DNA of 64,000 bases from Anticarsia gemmatalis (lineage: Eukaryota > Arthropoda > Insecta > Lepidoptera > Erebidae), in assembly GCF_050436995.1 (NCBI RefSeq), contig NC_134746.1, positions 12,708,501-12,772,500 of the forward strand. The letters are read 5' to 3'. The position numbers and the translations under genes were made by a program. The notes under the pieces were generated by a model, which worked only from the letters and a program-made list of their open reading frames with translations, was not told the DNA's origin and did not search any database. Below, one piece after another: positions 53,801 to 64,000 of the stretch. How positions within the stretch are numbered: the first letter of the stretch is position 1; the number at the start of each line of letters is the position of its first letter.

Positions 53801-56310
53801 GGTTACGGTCTTAGGTACATTAATAAGCCCAAATATAAAGTTTACTTTGTTACTCTTAAAAAACACGAAATCGATATACCTATATTCATATCGATATTTC
53901 AACATCCCTAAAAGTTTTTCTAACAAGCATTCAACCGCATTTCGTCTCGCGAATACCTTTGCACAAAACTTCTTCAAGATATATTTATTCCGTTTCAAAC
54001 AAAAGAAGGGACCCGGCAGCTGATTTGGCTTTTTGTAATAGAAATACCAAGTTATTTACAACTAAGAAACTTTGTGTCAAGCAAAAACTAACCTTATTCC
54101 TTACGACATAAGATTCTAAGGATTTTTTTTGAGGTTAAATTTAATGTTGCCATTTAAAATATAGTACACGCGCTCAAGAATTAGTACTCAAATTACTTGA
54201 CTCCACCAAAAGAGGTCTTATTACTCAAAGGGTATACGTATTGCGGTACTTTATTGTGGAATTAAAAATAGTGTAAATGTCTTAAAAAAATAAAGGAAGT
54301 GGGTTGAAGTTTATTCAATTTTGACAGCTAATCGTGACGTTTAATTAACGGTGTTGCTAGTAAATTAATAGGGGTTTTGTTGTGTGGCTATGATTGGGAC
54401 ATGAGATGTTTAATTAAAATGTCTTTTGTGTTACTTGTTTTCGGCCTTTTGAGTGTTCCGGGATACCCTTTCTTACTTATTATTAAATATTATTTAATGT
54501 TATGACTGTATGAAGATTTCGCGATAATAATTGTAATAAAAAAAGGAAAAAGCGCAAAATAATGTAAAAATGACAAGAAGTTTTGATAAAAATAGTAAAC
54601 AAAGCACAGGCTGGTTGTGCTGAAAAGATGGAAACAAATGCCAAATATAAAAAAAAGTCAAAAACAAGAAAACTTTAATGGCACCTCACCACTATTGATA
54701 TCTCTAACTAGCCAGTAGTCGTAACATGGCACCAATATGAACCATCTAAGGAGGTTGCATAGCAATATGGATTAAAAAAATGAATGTACTTTTTATAAAA
54801 GTTCCGAAGCTTTTACTAAAACTAAACTAGATTTCTATGTTAGAAATAAATTTGACGGGTTTAAAAAATTGGAACCTGGGTATCTGATACGCAGTTCCTT
54901 TTTTTATTAAAATGTCGACATGGTCAGCAATTGCCACAAAAATATTTTTTAGTAATCCATTTAATATCAAAATGAATTATGGTGGAAAACTCTTCCACTA
55001 GCTTGAACACATTACGAACAGCTCCAACCCTGATCTTGTCCACTTAATGTCCACATTTATGTTAGGAAAACCTATTATCTCTCGTGTTATACAAAAATAG
55101 GAGTCCATTATAACAATGATGACAGAATGCTACAATAAACATGACATATGACGTCATTTGTACTTCAATTCCTTTTAATATCCACTTTTCTATTATTAAT
55201 TTAATATTTTTTCATACAAAAACTACTGTACTTTATAAAAGTGCACATGCATGGATGACCATTTGCTTTTTTAAATATGGATGAATACATGCTTGTCATT
55301 GCCTAACAATGACATTACCGCGACTGACAAAGTGACAGTTTTGCCGCCCTAATCGCGCTAAATGTCACTCGAATATTTTGTTTTTGTAGATTATTATTGT
55401 GTTTTATTTCTAGTTATAGTTACTAAGAGGGTTGACTTTATGACATAAAAATTCTGCATTGTTTCAAACGAATTTAAAGAATTAAGACTTTTTAGTTGTT
55501 TTTCTATTGTTGTCACTGGTCATTTTAGTCAAAATAATCATACGAGGCCATTAGACATTTTTTTTTATTTTACTCGTTTATGACTATTTGGCATCGGTTT
55601 AATATTTTGGGCGCTTTCAGACGGCTTCTTTTCTTATTAATACTAACAAACCTTCTTCGTTTTTAAATGTCTCATAGTGAGAATGACACGGGATCGAAAA
55701 AGGTACAAATTTAAAAATAAGTAAATTGTTATTTACCTACTTAATGTGCTGCTGTTTTTTGTGAACAAAAAAACATTTGTAGTAGTATATTACAATACTT
55801 AAATAGTTTTATTTTTTTAATAGCCGAATAGTTACTTTCGATATTGATTTCAAGTAACAGGGGGATGTGATTTATAGATATCAGAAGTTTGATACTTGAA
55901 GATTAAGATCAAATTTCCACTCTTTTTAAACTTACGAGGTTTGTTATTTTTAGATTTTGCTCGAGTCCTGAATTCAAACACGGCTAATTCTTTCGTCATT
56001 TTAGTCAACAACATACTAATACGATGAATCGCTCTATAAGTGGAAGCCGTCCGAATACCCGATGAACATTTAAGAATTTTCTTTTATTAAATTAAAAGAC
56101 AAATATTAAAATCAAATACAATCTAACTCCATCAAAAAGAAAAAGCAATAACCAGTAACAAGATGATAAAATCCAATAATCAAATCATAGAACTCAGTTT
56201 GTAGTTATTTGCTCACTGGCTCCAAAGCGAGGACGAAGTTGCAACTGCAGTCAGGATGTAACTACGCTCTCAATCCAATTAGCTAGCACTTTGAATGCGC
56301 TTTACTTGTA
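50893..56310. other. Long AT-rich stretch without recognised genes
   Basis: No repeat family was identified. Frames at 51556-51741 (listed separately) and at 53706-54023 / 53714-53998 (opposite strands over the same bases, so at most one could be real) have no recognised domain. Confidence 0.3.
51556..51741 (-). CDS. Unrecognised 61-codon ORF
   Basis: It starts MKHTNKFFVVNRTRSKGKK and ends AELPGYGLCLICLPEKP. The composition is balanced, with Lys/Arg, aromatic and Pro residues, and reads more like protein than the surrounding AT-driven frames. No domain is recognised. It could be an exon, a small gene, a transposon scrap or chance. No splice sites or promoter were established. Confidence 0.2.
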   Translation of the reverse strand: MKHTNKFFVVNRTRSKGKKIFAIGFSPNAPFRYLEFLDETKVRVAELPGYGLCLICLPEKP

Positions 56311-56911
56311 CACTCAGCTCCAAAAGTAGCTAATACTCAATCTTTTGAAACCCTATACAACGTGCCGCTGCAATGGCTAATTTCCTTCAACGTATGGGTA
56401 AGGTAAAAGGTTAATAATCATGTAACAAACAAAAAACAACATTGTTAGCTAATTCAAAAAACTTAAATATCACACATAATAATTAATAAAATAATGTTAT
56501 CAAACACTGTAACACTGTACAAACAATCAAAGTACATCAAACGGTGCGGCAACGTCGTGTGCGCCGCCCGTCCAATAGCAGGACGCTAGGAAAGTTGATT
56601 ATGTACAGTCTGTGGAATTAAAAAAAAAGTTAATTGTTAAAAAGTCGGTAATTAATAATAATAATACAAATTGTTGTACTTTACATGACTAAAGACGTCC
56701 AGCCCTACTGATACGTTAAAGAAAATAAGCCATTGCAGCGGCACGTTGTATGCTGAAGTGTGGACATTATTAAATGGAAAAATAATTTTCAATTGATTGA
56801 AATGTTTAATTCTTACTCATCCTACCTGATTTTGATCAGTTATTTATTAAAGTTACGTAACACAGGGGCTTTGAAATTGTGAAGTTGTTAAGCTACTTTT
56901 GGAGCTGACTG
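56311..56911. mobile_element. Tc1/mariner-type non-autonomous TIR element
   Basis: The left end CACTCAGCTCCAAAAGTAGC and the right end GCTACTTTTGGAGCTGACTG are inverted repeats with one mismatch, flanked by TA (56309-56310, 56912-56913). A second inverted pair lies inside: ATACAACGTGCCGCTGCAAT at about 56352 and ATTGCAGCGGCACGTTGTAT at about 56732. Length 601 bp. No transposase frame remains. Confidence 0.8.
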
Positions 56912-56913
56912 TA

Positions 56914-57794
56914 CCGGGAAAACGCTTGCAATCACGGTTGGTGGGGTAAATTTAATTGATAGCAGTTTGTCACAAGGAATAATGTACAAATAAATGAAAA
57001 TGTGATAATCAAAGGAACAACTTTATATGAATACATGATAATGTGATGATCTAGGAAGATTTTTGCTCTATTCTATGTTTGGAAGAGTGTTTTTAATGCA
57101 AGACAAAATCGGCAGTCAACTTCTAAAATTCCAATTTGAGATCGTAATTTCATTTCATTTGAGTAACCATTTTGATGTTTTTTAATTCAATTTTTTGAAG
57201 AATCTGTCAAAATTATCTAAAAATCGACCCACCGAAAATTCAATATTGTTGTGTTACATGGTTTTAAAAATAGAAGTTATGTAAATAAGTTATATGTGTA
57301 CATATATTTTTTGCGTTTATGAAACCATTTTAATAAATACTTTAAATAATAATTTTATATGTACAAATGAAAAAAGAAACAAAAAAAATATAAATATATG
57401 AGTATATATGAGTTGAAAATTCATGTTTTAAGTAGATTGATTAAAAAAATTGTTGTCTAAGTTTCTCGATAGAATGTGAATGAATTAAACAGATGTTTGT
57501 TCCTCGTCTGCGACTTTTCATGGGATCATGATAATCACTGTTTATTCATACTAATCGAAGGTTGCAGGATGTCGCGAATAGTGTTATAGAAGTGTTAGAT
57601 AACTTATTGTTGATCTTAGTATTTACTTCTTCAGACAAAGAAGAAATATTTATAATACTTAATTGTTAAACGGTACTTTAACGCAATAAGAATTTTAAGG
57701 GTACAATACCTTATTTGTTGGCCTTCATTTTGATCGAGTTACATCAATCATGGTCACGGGCAGGCTGAAAAAAGGAAATTTAAATAAAGAAAAC
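56914..57794. other. No gene seen
   Basis: AT-rich sequence between the TIR element and the tandem duplication. Confidence 0.3.
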
Positions 57795-57834
57795 TAAATT
57801 ATTATTTTTGTTAACTTTAGTTGCCAGTAGTGCT

Positions 57835-57994
57835 ATTCTCTACAGTTGGTACACCGGTCGAGTATCGAGAGTTTGACATTTATAATGTACTGTAAAAATA
57901 GTTCCTCCAGAGCCCGCTAGAGGCGCTGTTCAGATTTTTGTGCAAAATTTCTCGATAGCTAGCCGGTTGTCGGTAGTCGATAGTGGTAGAGAAT
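57835..57994. mobile_element. MITE family C, reference copy (unit 1)
   Basis: It begins ATTCTCTACAGTTGGTACAC then CGGTCGAGTATCGAGAG. It ends AGCCGGTTGTCGGTAGTCGA then TAGTGGTAGAGAAT. Only the outer 9 bp (ATTCTCTAC / GTAGAGAAT) and an inner TCGAGA motif are symmetric; the two ends are otherwise different. No ORF. Confidence 0.8.
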
Positions 57995-58509
57995 CGAGCT
58001 ACCTGTGGTAGGAGTATGACAGCTAAAACAAAAGAGGTTAATAGATATTTTGAATGACAGACATTCGTGATCGCCTTTAAATTTTAAACTATTGTCACAA
58101 AGATTATAATGGGATATTAACTACTCTCACATCAAAGATCTACGAAACTGATTCTTTGGAAAAAGCTGAAATTAAATAACGATCATCATTTCACTTTATC
58201 ATTACATCAACATCTTGAAATGTGGGAAATCTCACAAAAATAAATCGTATTTTAATGAACTTTACTATGGGCCAGTACCACGGTACGTGAATAAGTATCG
58301 TATATCCTTTTCAATATATAACGTGACAAAAACAATGGTCAAAATTCTATCTGATAAGCTAACCAATTCTAATTTATTTAGAAGAGTAGAAAACGGGTTA
58401 ATTATAACAATCAGACTGAATTTCCGAAATGGCTCGACTTTTATAACAACAAGACTATTTACATTCATACATACATAATATCACCCCATTTCAAGTTTTA
58501 CCATTAACA

Positions 58510-58700
58510 ATCTTAGTACCATGTAATAATAGGGGGCGAACCTTTAGGTATGTACCGGGCACGTTACCAAAATCTGCGCTACTATTGAGAAGTTATGTAA
58601 CATAAGGTAAAAAAGACTAATAGCACTTTGCCCGATCCGGGAATCGAATCCGAGACATCCTGATCGGCCGTGGGATGTACTACGGACCGTACAAAGGCAG
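58510..58700 (-). repeat. tRNA-derived SINE (unit 1)
   Basis: The minus strand has GGATTCGATTCCCGGATCGG (B box). The plus-strand body has ACCATGTAATAATAGGGGGC and TACCGGGCACGTTACCAAAA. It is the same family as 42836-43060. The head side near 58700 is decayed. Confidence 0.65.
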
Positions 58701-59049
58701 TCTGCAATTACTCCACTTTTAATTCACTACAATACTATTTACTTAATGGTTCTAATAATATTAGCATAGTAAACATATTATTTATGTTTATCTATAACCG
58801 TCACGGGTACAGGTGTGACATAGCACCTGTTATCACTCGTGGGGTCAACAGGAAGGGTTAAACACTATTACCATGAAATTATGATAAGACTTACATAACA
58901 TGTTGCTTATAAAACCCGGAGGTGTAGGCTGAGACGTATAAAATATCCACGCCACGTTGTTATAGTTTGCCAGCCGCGAACCTTAGATATAAGGCTCTTT
59001 GCTAAGTTGTTGGACTATAGTAGAAAAACTAGATGTAATTATTACTACT

Positions 59050-59427
59050 TTTATAACCATATCAATGTCCTCCTTGCCGATATCCGGCTACAGCGGTCAG
59101 TGTTATTGAAACTGGCCAACGATGCAGGACTTTACTTACAGTTGCCAAGTGAGTGCCCAATACACAGGCCTCTATGCCTTCACTCTCAAAGTTCGGTGGG
59201 GCGGGTAACTGTTACAACCAGTGAGACGTCAGGCGTATTATACCGACCGCTTTATGTGCTCTCCGAGGCACGGAGGTCAATGCCCTCAACTTCCTAACTT
59301 CGGATAATCTCTGAGAAACTCCTAAGGGAAAATTCCAGAAAAGACTTTTTGGCCCGACTCAGGATTCGAACCTGACACCTCTTGCGTGACAGTCTCAAAC
59401 ACTACCGACTGTGCCACAGAGGCAGTC
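59050..59427 (-). repeat. tRNA-derived SINE-like repeat (unit 1)
   Basis: The minus strand starts GACTGCCTCTGTGGCACAGT (A box) and has GAGGTGTCAGGTTCGAATCC (B box). The body holds GGCCCGACTCAGG reversed, CTCTCCGAGGCACGGAGGTC and GGTGGGGCGGGTAACTGTTA. I recognise this arrangement from other lepidopteran DNA. The 96-codon frame across it is not a gene. Confidence 0.7.
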
Positions 59428-59812
59428 TAACCACATGACTAGACATATCTCGTAAGGTCTTGTATCCAATAGATAACAATAAGCTAAACAGTTACTAATC
59501 TAGACACCTAAGTCTCATCATCCGCCTGATAACACAAGCTTAGCATGTTACTACATTTGCCAACTAGCACTAAGCGTTGTATTGACGTAATCTACCGATT
59601 TAGGTCTTAGGGCTTCAGGTATTATCAACATGCTGTCCCTAGCTGGATTCTAACCCGGAAATATCATTCTCCATTAAACATTTATTTGAAATATTGTTAA
59701 TTTACTTCGTAAAAGTTTTAATACGACACCTAGTTAGGACTTAACTTAAACGATAAACGAAGTAGTTTCTTTAATTCATTGTGACATTTGAGAGTTATTT
59801 TTGTCGAGTATC

Positions 59813-59936
59813 GAGAGTTTGACATATAAAATGTACTGCCAAAATAGTTCTTACAGAGTCCAGTAGAGGCGCTAAACAGATTTTCGTGTAAAGTTTCTCG
59901 ATAGCTGGTTGTCGGTAGTCGATAGTAGTAGAGAAT
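59813..59936. mobile_element. MITE family C, left-truncated (unit 1)
   Basis: GTCGAGTATCGAGAGTTTGA through TAGAGGCGCTAAACAGATTT to GTCGGTAGTCGATAGTAGTA and GAGAAT. The outer left ATTCTCTAC is missing. Confidence 0.7.
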
Positions 59937-61001
59937 CGAGCTAGATTGTGGTCTTATAAACGATCTATTAGTACGAACCTTCGAAACTCCTATCTTCCAG
60001 TCACATATGCACAGATTATAAAGGCAATTATTCTTATTGGATAAAAAAACTCATACGTTTATTCTTCAATTATACTTGTATTTATTTACAGAATAATTTA
60101 AACTCTTTAACCTTTCGTGTCGGCTCTGGCATTTAATTTAAAAAGCGGAAATCCGGTGAGTATTAAAACGGCGGGAACAATTAAGCGGGACAATTTAACT
60201 TGCGTCCATGTTTGTTTTCAGAGCTTTTTATTTTCAGGTTAAATATGTTGGGGTTTTTCTGAATATTTTATTTTTGTTTGAATGTGTATAGCGGCTTTTT
60301 TGTGAACTTTTAGTAAGTTTACAGGAAAGTAATATTTAATATATTTAAAGCCTTACGATTCATTATTTGAGACCTTACTCTAATATCAAAAAAGTCTGTA
60401 TATTTCTTTCTCGTTCTCTTTTTTCATCTCTCTCATCTCTCCTCACAAAATTTTCTTAAATTCGGTTCAGTAGTCATGAAAGCAAGTTATTGATAGACAG
60501 GGAGTCTTTCGCATTTTTTGTGCTAAGGAGTTCAAATGGTTAGACATATTAAAAAAAAAGTTAATAGTTCGCTTGTTGTGCACTAGATGGCAATACATTA
60601 GTTCTTTTACTGATTTCAAAATACATTATCTTATTAAACGTACTGTATTTAAAATAGTTCAATATACAATACCGTTTAAAATAAAGTGTAGGCGTTTATT
60701 TTGATAAAGGCACAAATCCGACCAACTGTCGTTAACTATCGAAAAATTTTAATAGGTATTATACAAATAGTTACAGCACCTGCCGGTACCGCCTACCCCC
60801 GATGACGATGCTAGAAAATGAGTTAAACAAACAAACTATTCAATAAACACTATGACAAACAAAAAAGTGTACAGCATAAAAATATATTTTAAACCAGTTG
60901 CAATTGCAATGTGAAAAATTATAAAGTCCTGTTCACCATTTATGTTCTCTACATACGACGATAAATTATTATTTTTGTTAACTTTAGTTGCCAGTAGTGC
61001 T

Positions 61002-61161
61002 ATTCTCTACAGTTGGTACACCGGTCGAGTATCGAGAGTTTGACATTTATAATGTACTGTAAAAATAGTTCCTCCAGAGCCCGCTAGAGGCGCTGTTCAG
61101 ATTTTTGTGCAAAATTTCTCGATAGCTAGCCGGTTGTCGGTAGTCGATAGTGGTAGAGAAT
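61002..61161. mobile_element. MITE family C, reference copy (unit 2)
   Basis: Identical to 57835-57994 in the duplicated unit. Confidence 0.8.
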
Positions 61162-61676
61162 CGAGCTACCTGTGGTAGGAGTATGACAGCTAAAACAAAA
61201 GAGGTTAATAGATATTTTGAATGACAGACATTCGTGATCGCCTTTAAATTTTAAACTATTGTCACAAAGATTATAATGGGATATTAACTACTCTCACATC
61301 AAAGATCTACGAAACTGATTCTTTGGAAAAAGCTGAAATTAAATAACGATCATCATTTCACTTTATCATTACATCAACATCTTGAAATGTGGGAAATCTC
61401 ACAAAAATAAATCGTATTTTAATGAACTTTACTATGGGCCAGTACCACGGTACGTGAATAAGTATCGTATATCCTTTTCAATATATAACGTGACAAAAAC
61501 AATGGTCAAAATTCTATCTGATAAGCTAACCAATTCTAATTTATTTAGAAGAGTAGAAAACGGGTTAATTATAACAATCAGACTGAATTTCCGAAATGGC
61601 TCGACTTTTATAACAACAAGACTATTTACATTCATACATACATAATATCACCCCATTTCAAGTTTTACCATTAACA

Positions 61677-61867
61677 ATCTTAGTACCATGTAATAATAGG
61701 GGGCGAACCTTTAGGTATGTACCGGGCACGTTACCAAAATCTGCGCTACTATTGAGAAGTTATGTAACATAAGGTAAAAAAGACTAATAGCACTTTGCCC
61801 GATCCGGGAATCGAATCCGAGACATCCTGATCGGCCGTGGGATGTACTACGGACCGTACAAAGGCAG
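61677..61867 (-). repeat. tRNA-derived SINE (unit 2)
   Basis: Duplicate of 58510-58700. Confidence 0.65.
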
Positions 61868-62216
61868 TCTGCAATTACTCCACTTTTAATTCACTACAAT
61901 ACTATTTACTTAATGGTTCTAATAATATTAGCATAGTAAACATATTATTTATGTTTATCTATAACCGTCACGGGTACAGGTGTGACATAGCACCTGTTAT
62001 CACTCGTGGGGTCAACAGGAAGGGTTAAACACTATTACCATGAAATTATGATAAGACTTACATAACATGTTGCTTATAAAACCCGGAGGTGTAGGCTGAG
62101 ACGTATAAAATATCCACGCCACGTTGTTATAGTTTGCCAGCCGCGAACCTTAGATATAAGGCTCTTTGCTAAGTTGTTGGACTATAGTAGAAAAACTAGA
62201 TGTAATTATTACTACT

Positions 62217-62594
62217 TTTATAACCATATCAATGTCCTCCTTGCCGATATCCGGCTACAGCGGTCAGTGTTATTGAAACTGGCCAACGATGCAGGACTTT
62301 ACTTACAGTTGCCAAGTGAGTGCCCAATACACAGGCCTCTATGCCTTCACTCTCAAAGTTCGGTGGGGCGGGTAACTGTTACAACCAGTGAGACGTCAGG
62401 CGTATTATACCGACCGCTTTATGTGCTCTCCGAGGCACGGAGGTCAATGCCCTCAACTTCCTAACTTCGGATAATCTCTGAGAAACTCCTAAGGGAAAAT
62501 TCCAGAAAAGACTTTTTGGCCCGACTCAGGATTCGAACCTGACACCTCTTGCGTGACAGTCTCAAACACTACCGACTGTGCCACAGAGGCAGTC
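62217..62594 (-). repeat. tRNA-derived SINE-like repeat (unit 2)
   Basis: Duplicate of 59050-59427. Confidence 0.7.
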
Positions 62595-62979
62595 TAACCA
62601 CATGACTAGACATATCTCGTAAGGTCTTGTATCCAATAGATAACAATAAGCTAAACAGTTACTAATCTAGACACCTAAGTCTCATCATCCGCCTGATAAC
62701 ACAAGCTTAGCATGTTACTACATTTGCCAACTAGCACTAAGCGTTGTATTGACGTAATCTACCGATTTAGGTCTTAGGGCTTCAGGTATTATCAACATGC
62801 TGTCCCTAGCTGGATTCTAACCCGGAAATATCATTCTCCATTAAACATTTATTTGAAATATTGTTAATTTACTTCGTAAAAGTTTTAATACGACACCTAG
62901 TTAGGACTTAACTTAAACGATAAACGAAGTAGTTTCTTTAATTCATTGTGACATTTGAGAGTTATTTTTGTCGAGTATC

Positions 62980-63103
62980 GAGAGTTTGACATATAAAATG
63001 TACTGCCAAAATAGTTCTTACAGAGTCCAGTAGAGGCGCTAAACAGATTTTCGTGTAAAGTTTCTCGATAGCTGGTTGTCGGTAGTCGATAGTAGTAGAG
63101 AAT
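62980..63103. mobile_element. MITE family C, left-truncated (unit 2)
   Basis: Duplicate of 59813-59936. Confidence 0.7.
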
Positions 63104-64000
63104 CGAGCTAGATTGTGGTCTTATAAACGATCTATTAGTACGAACCTTCGAAACTCCTATCTTCCAGTCACATATGCACAGATTATAAAGGCAATTATTC
63201 TTATTGGATAAAAAAACTCATACGTTTATTCTTCAATTATACTTGTATTTATTTACAGAATAATTTAAACTCTTTAACCTTTCGTGTCGGCTCTGGCATT
63301 TAATTTAAAAAGCGGAAATCCGGTGAGTATTAAAACGGCGGGAACAATTAAGCGGGACAATTTAACTTGCGTCCATGTTTGTTTTCAGAGCTTTTTATTT
63401 TCAGGTTAAATATGTTGGGGTTTTTCTGAATATTTTATTTTTGTTTGAATGTGTATAGCGGCTTTTTTGTGAACTTTTAGTAAGTTTACAGGAAAGTAAT
63501 ATTTAATATATTTAAAGCCTTACGATTCATTATTTGAGACCTTACTCTAATATCAAAAAAGTCTGTATATTTCTTTCTCGTTCTCTTTTTTCATCTCTCT
63601 CATCTCTCCTCACAAAATTTTCTTAAATTCGGTTCAGTAGTCATGAAAGCAAGTTATTGATAGACAGGGAGTCTTTCGCATTTTTTGTGCTAAGGAGTTC
63701 AAATGGTTAGACATATTAAAAAAAAAGTTAATAGTTCGCTTGTTGTGCACTAGATGGCAATACATTAGTTCTTTTACTGATTTCAAAATACATTATCTTA
63801 TTAAACGTACTGTATTTAAAATAGTTCAATATACAATACCGTTTAAAATAAAGTGTAGGCGTTTATTTTGATAAAGGCACAAATCCGACCAACTGTCGTT
63901 AACTATCGAAAAATTTTAATAGGTATTATACAAATAGTTACAGCACCTGCCGGTACCGCCTACCCCCGATGACGATGCTAGAAAATGAGTTAAACAAACA

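Larger units (their letters stand above)
57795..60961. repeat. Tandem duplication, unit 1 (3,167 bp)
   Basis: This unit is followed directly by a second copy. Every part compared by eye is identical, including the 9-A run near 60551. The unit itself contains two MITE family C copies and two SINE-like repeats. The left flank (AAAC) and the junction (GACGA) differ just before TAAATTATTATTTTTG, which sets the start at 57795. Confidence 0.95.
60962..64000. repeat. Tandem duplication, unit 2 (cut by the window end)
   Basis: It corresponds to 57795-60833 at an offset of 3,167 bp and stops only because the window ends, 128 bp short of a full unit. Whether a third unit follows cannot be seen. Confidence 0.95.

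Noticed and set aside
53706..54023. Overlapping opposite-strand frames of 94-105 codons
   Set aside because: Neither has a recognised domain; overlapping frames on both strands suggest chance.
58215..59297. Several 63-96-codon frames in the duplicated unit, repeated at 61382-62464
   Set aside because: They run across SINE and unclassified AT-rich sequence, have no domains, and recur only because the unit is duplicated.
59559..59580. CCAACTAGCAC as another end of the large TIR element
   Set aside because: Only 11 bases match, and there is no TA beside it in the right position; chance is likely.
1..64000. CRISPR arrays, rRNA genes, TTAGG telomere arrays or prokaryotic operon signals
   Set aside because: None was seen; the sequence is eukaryotic with retrotransposons, Helitrons and SINEs throughout.

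Overview
The window looks like moth or butterfly (Lepidoptera) nuclear DNA. It is AT-rich. Its repeats are ones I recognise from that order: Lep1-type Helitrons with a conserved 5' TC end and a hairpin plus CTAG 3' end, tRNA-derived SINEs with the usual lepidopteran body and tail, and R1-type, RTE-type and CR1/Jockey-type non-LTR remnants. The species cannot be told from the sequence. I found no host protein-coding gene, no rRNA, no intact tRNA gene and no CRISPR array. It reads as intergenic or long-intron DNA filled with transposons of several ages, many nested in one another.

Layout. 1-2.3 kb: a diverged tandem repeat, a palindromic MITE, the last 40 codons of an RTE-type polyprotein and a second short MITE. 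2.33-10.36 kb: two inverted ends (CCCAACTAGCACACAAGC, each beside TA) suggest one large inverted-repeat element. It is split by a near-complete CR1/Jockey non-LTR retrotransposon (about 3.06-8.81 kb) with two open ORFs, and also holds a 9-bp minisatellite (9.14-9.73 kb). 10.4-20 kb: a short GC-rich promoter-like patch (11.65-11.71 kb), a dispersed repeat with a 108-bp insert, a frame-broken R1-type ORF1 with its 5' UTR (minus strand, 16.95-18.56 kb), and a SINE cut by a MITE (19.63-19.96 kb). 20-37 kb: Helitrons, SINEs, copies of a second MITE family, a small Harbinger-like element with a MADF start (32.47-32.96 kb), and a 5'-truncated relative of the CR1/Jockey element.

37.88-42.69 kb holds the clearest composite. 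It is a minus-strand BEL/Pao LTR element with 5-bp target duplications (AAATG), two LTRs of about 643 bp, an open 637-codon gag and no recognisable pol. A dead Tc1/mariner copy sits inside its 3' LTR; the 5' LTR keeps the matching empty TA site. 43-57 kb is sparse: more SINEs, Helitrons and three TIR elements. From 57,795 a 3,167-bp unit is followed directly by a second copy that runs off the window; every stretch compared by eye was identical, including a 9-A run.

There is no operon or pathway logic here. The parts interact as parasites: autonomous-looking elements (CR1/Jockey), non-autonomous passengers (MITEs, SINEs, pol-less BEL) and nested insertions that give a relative order of events.
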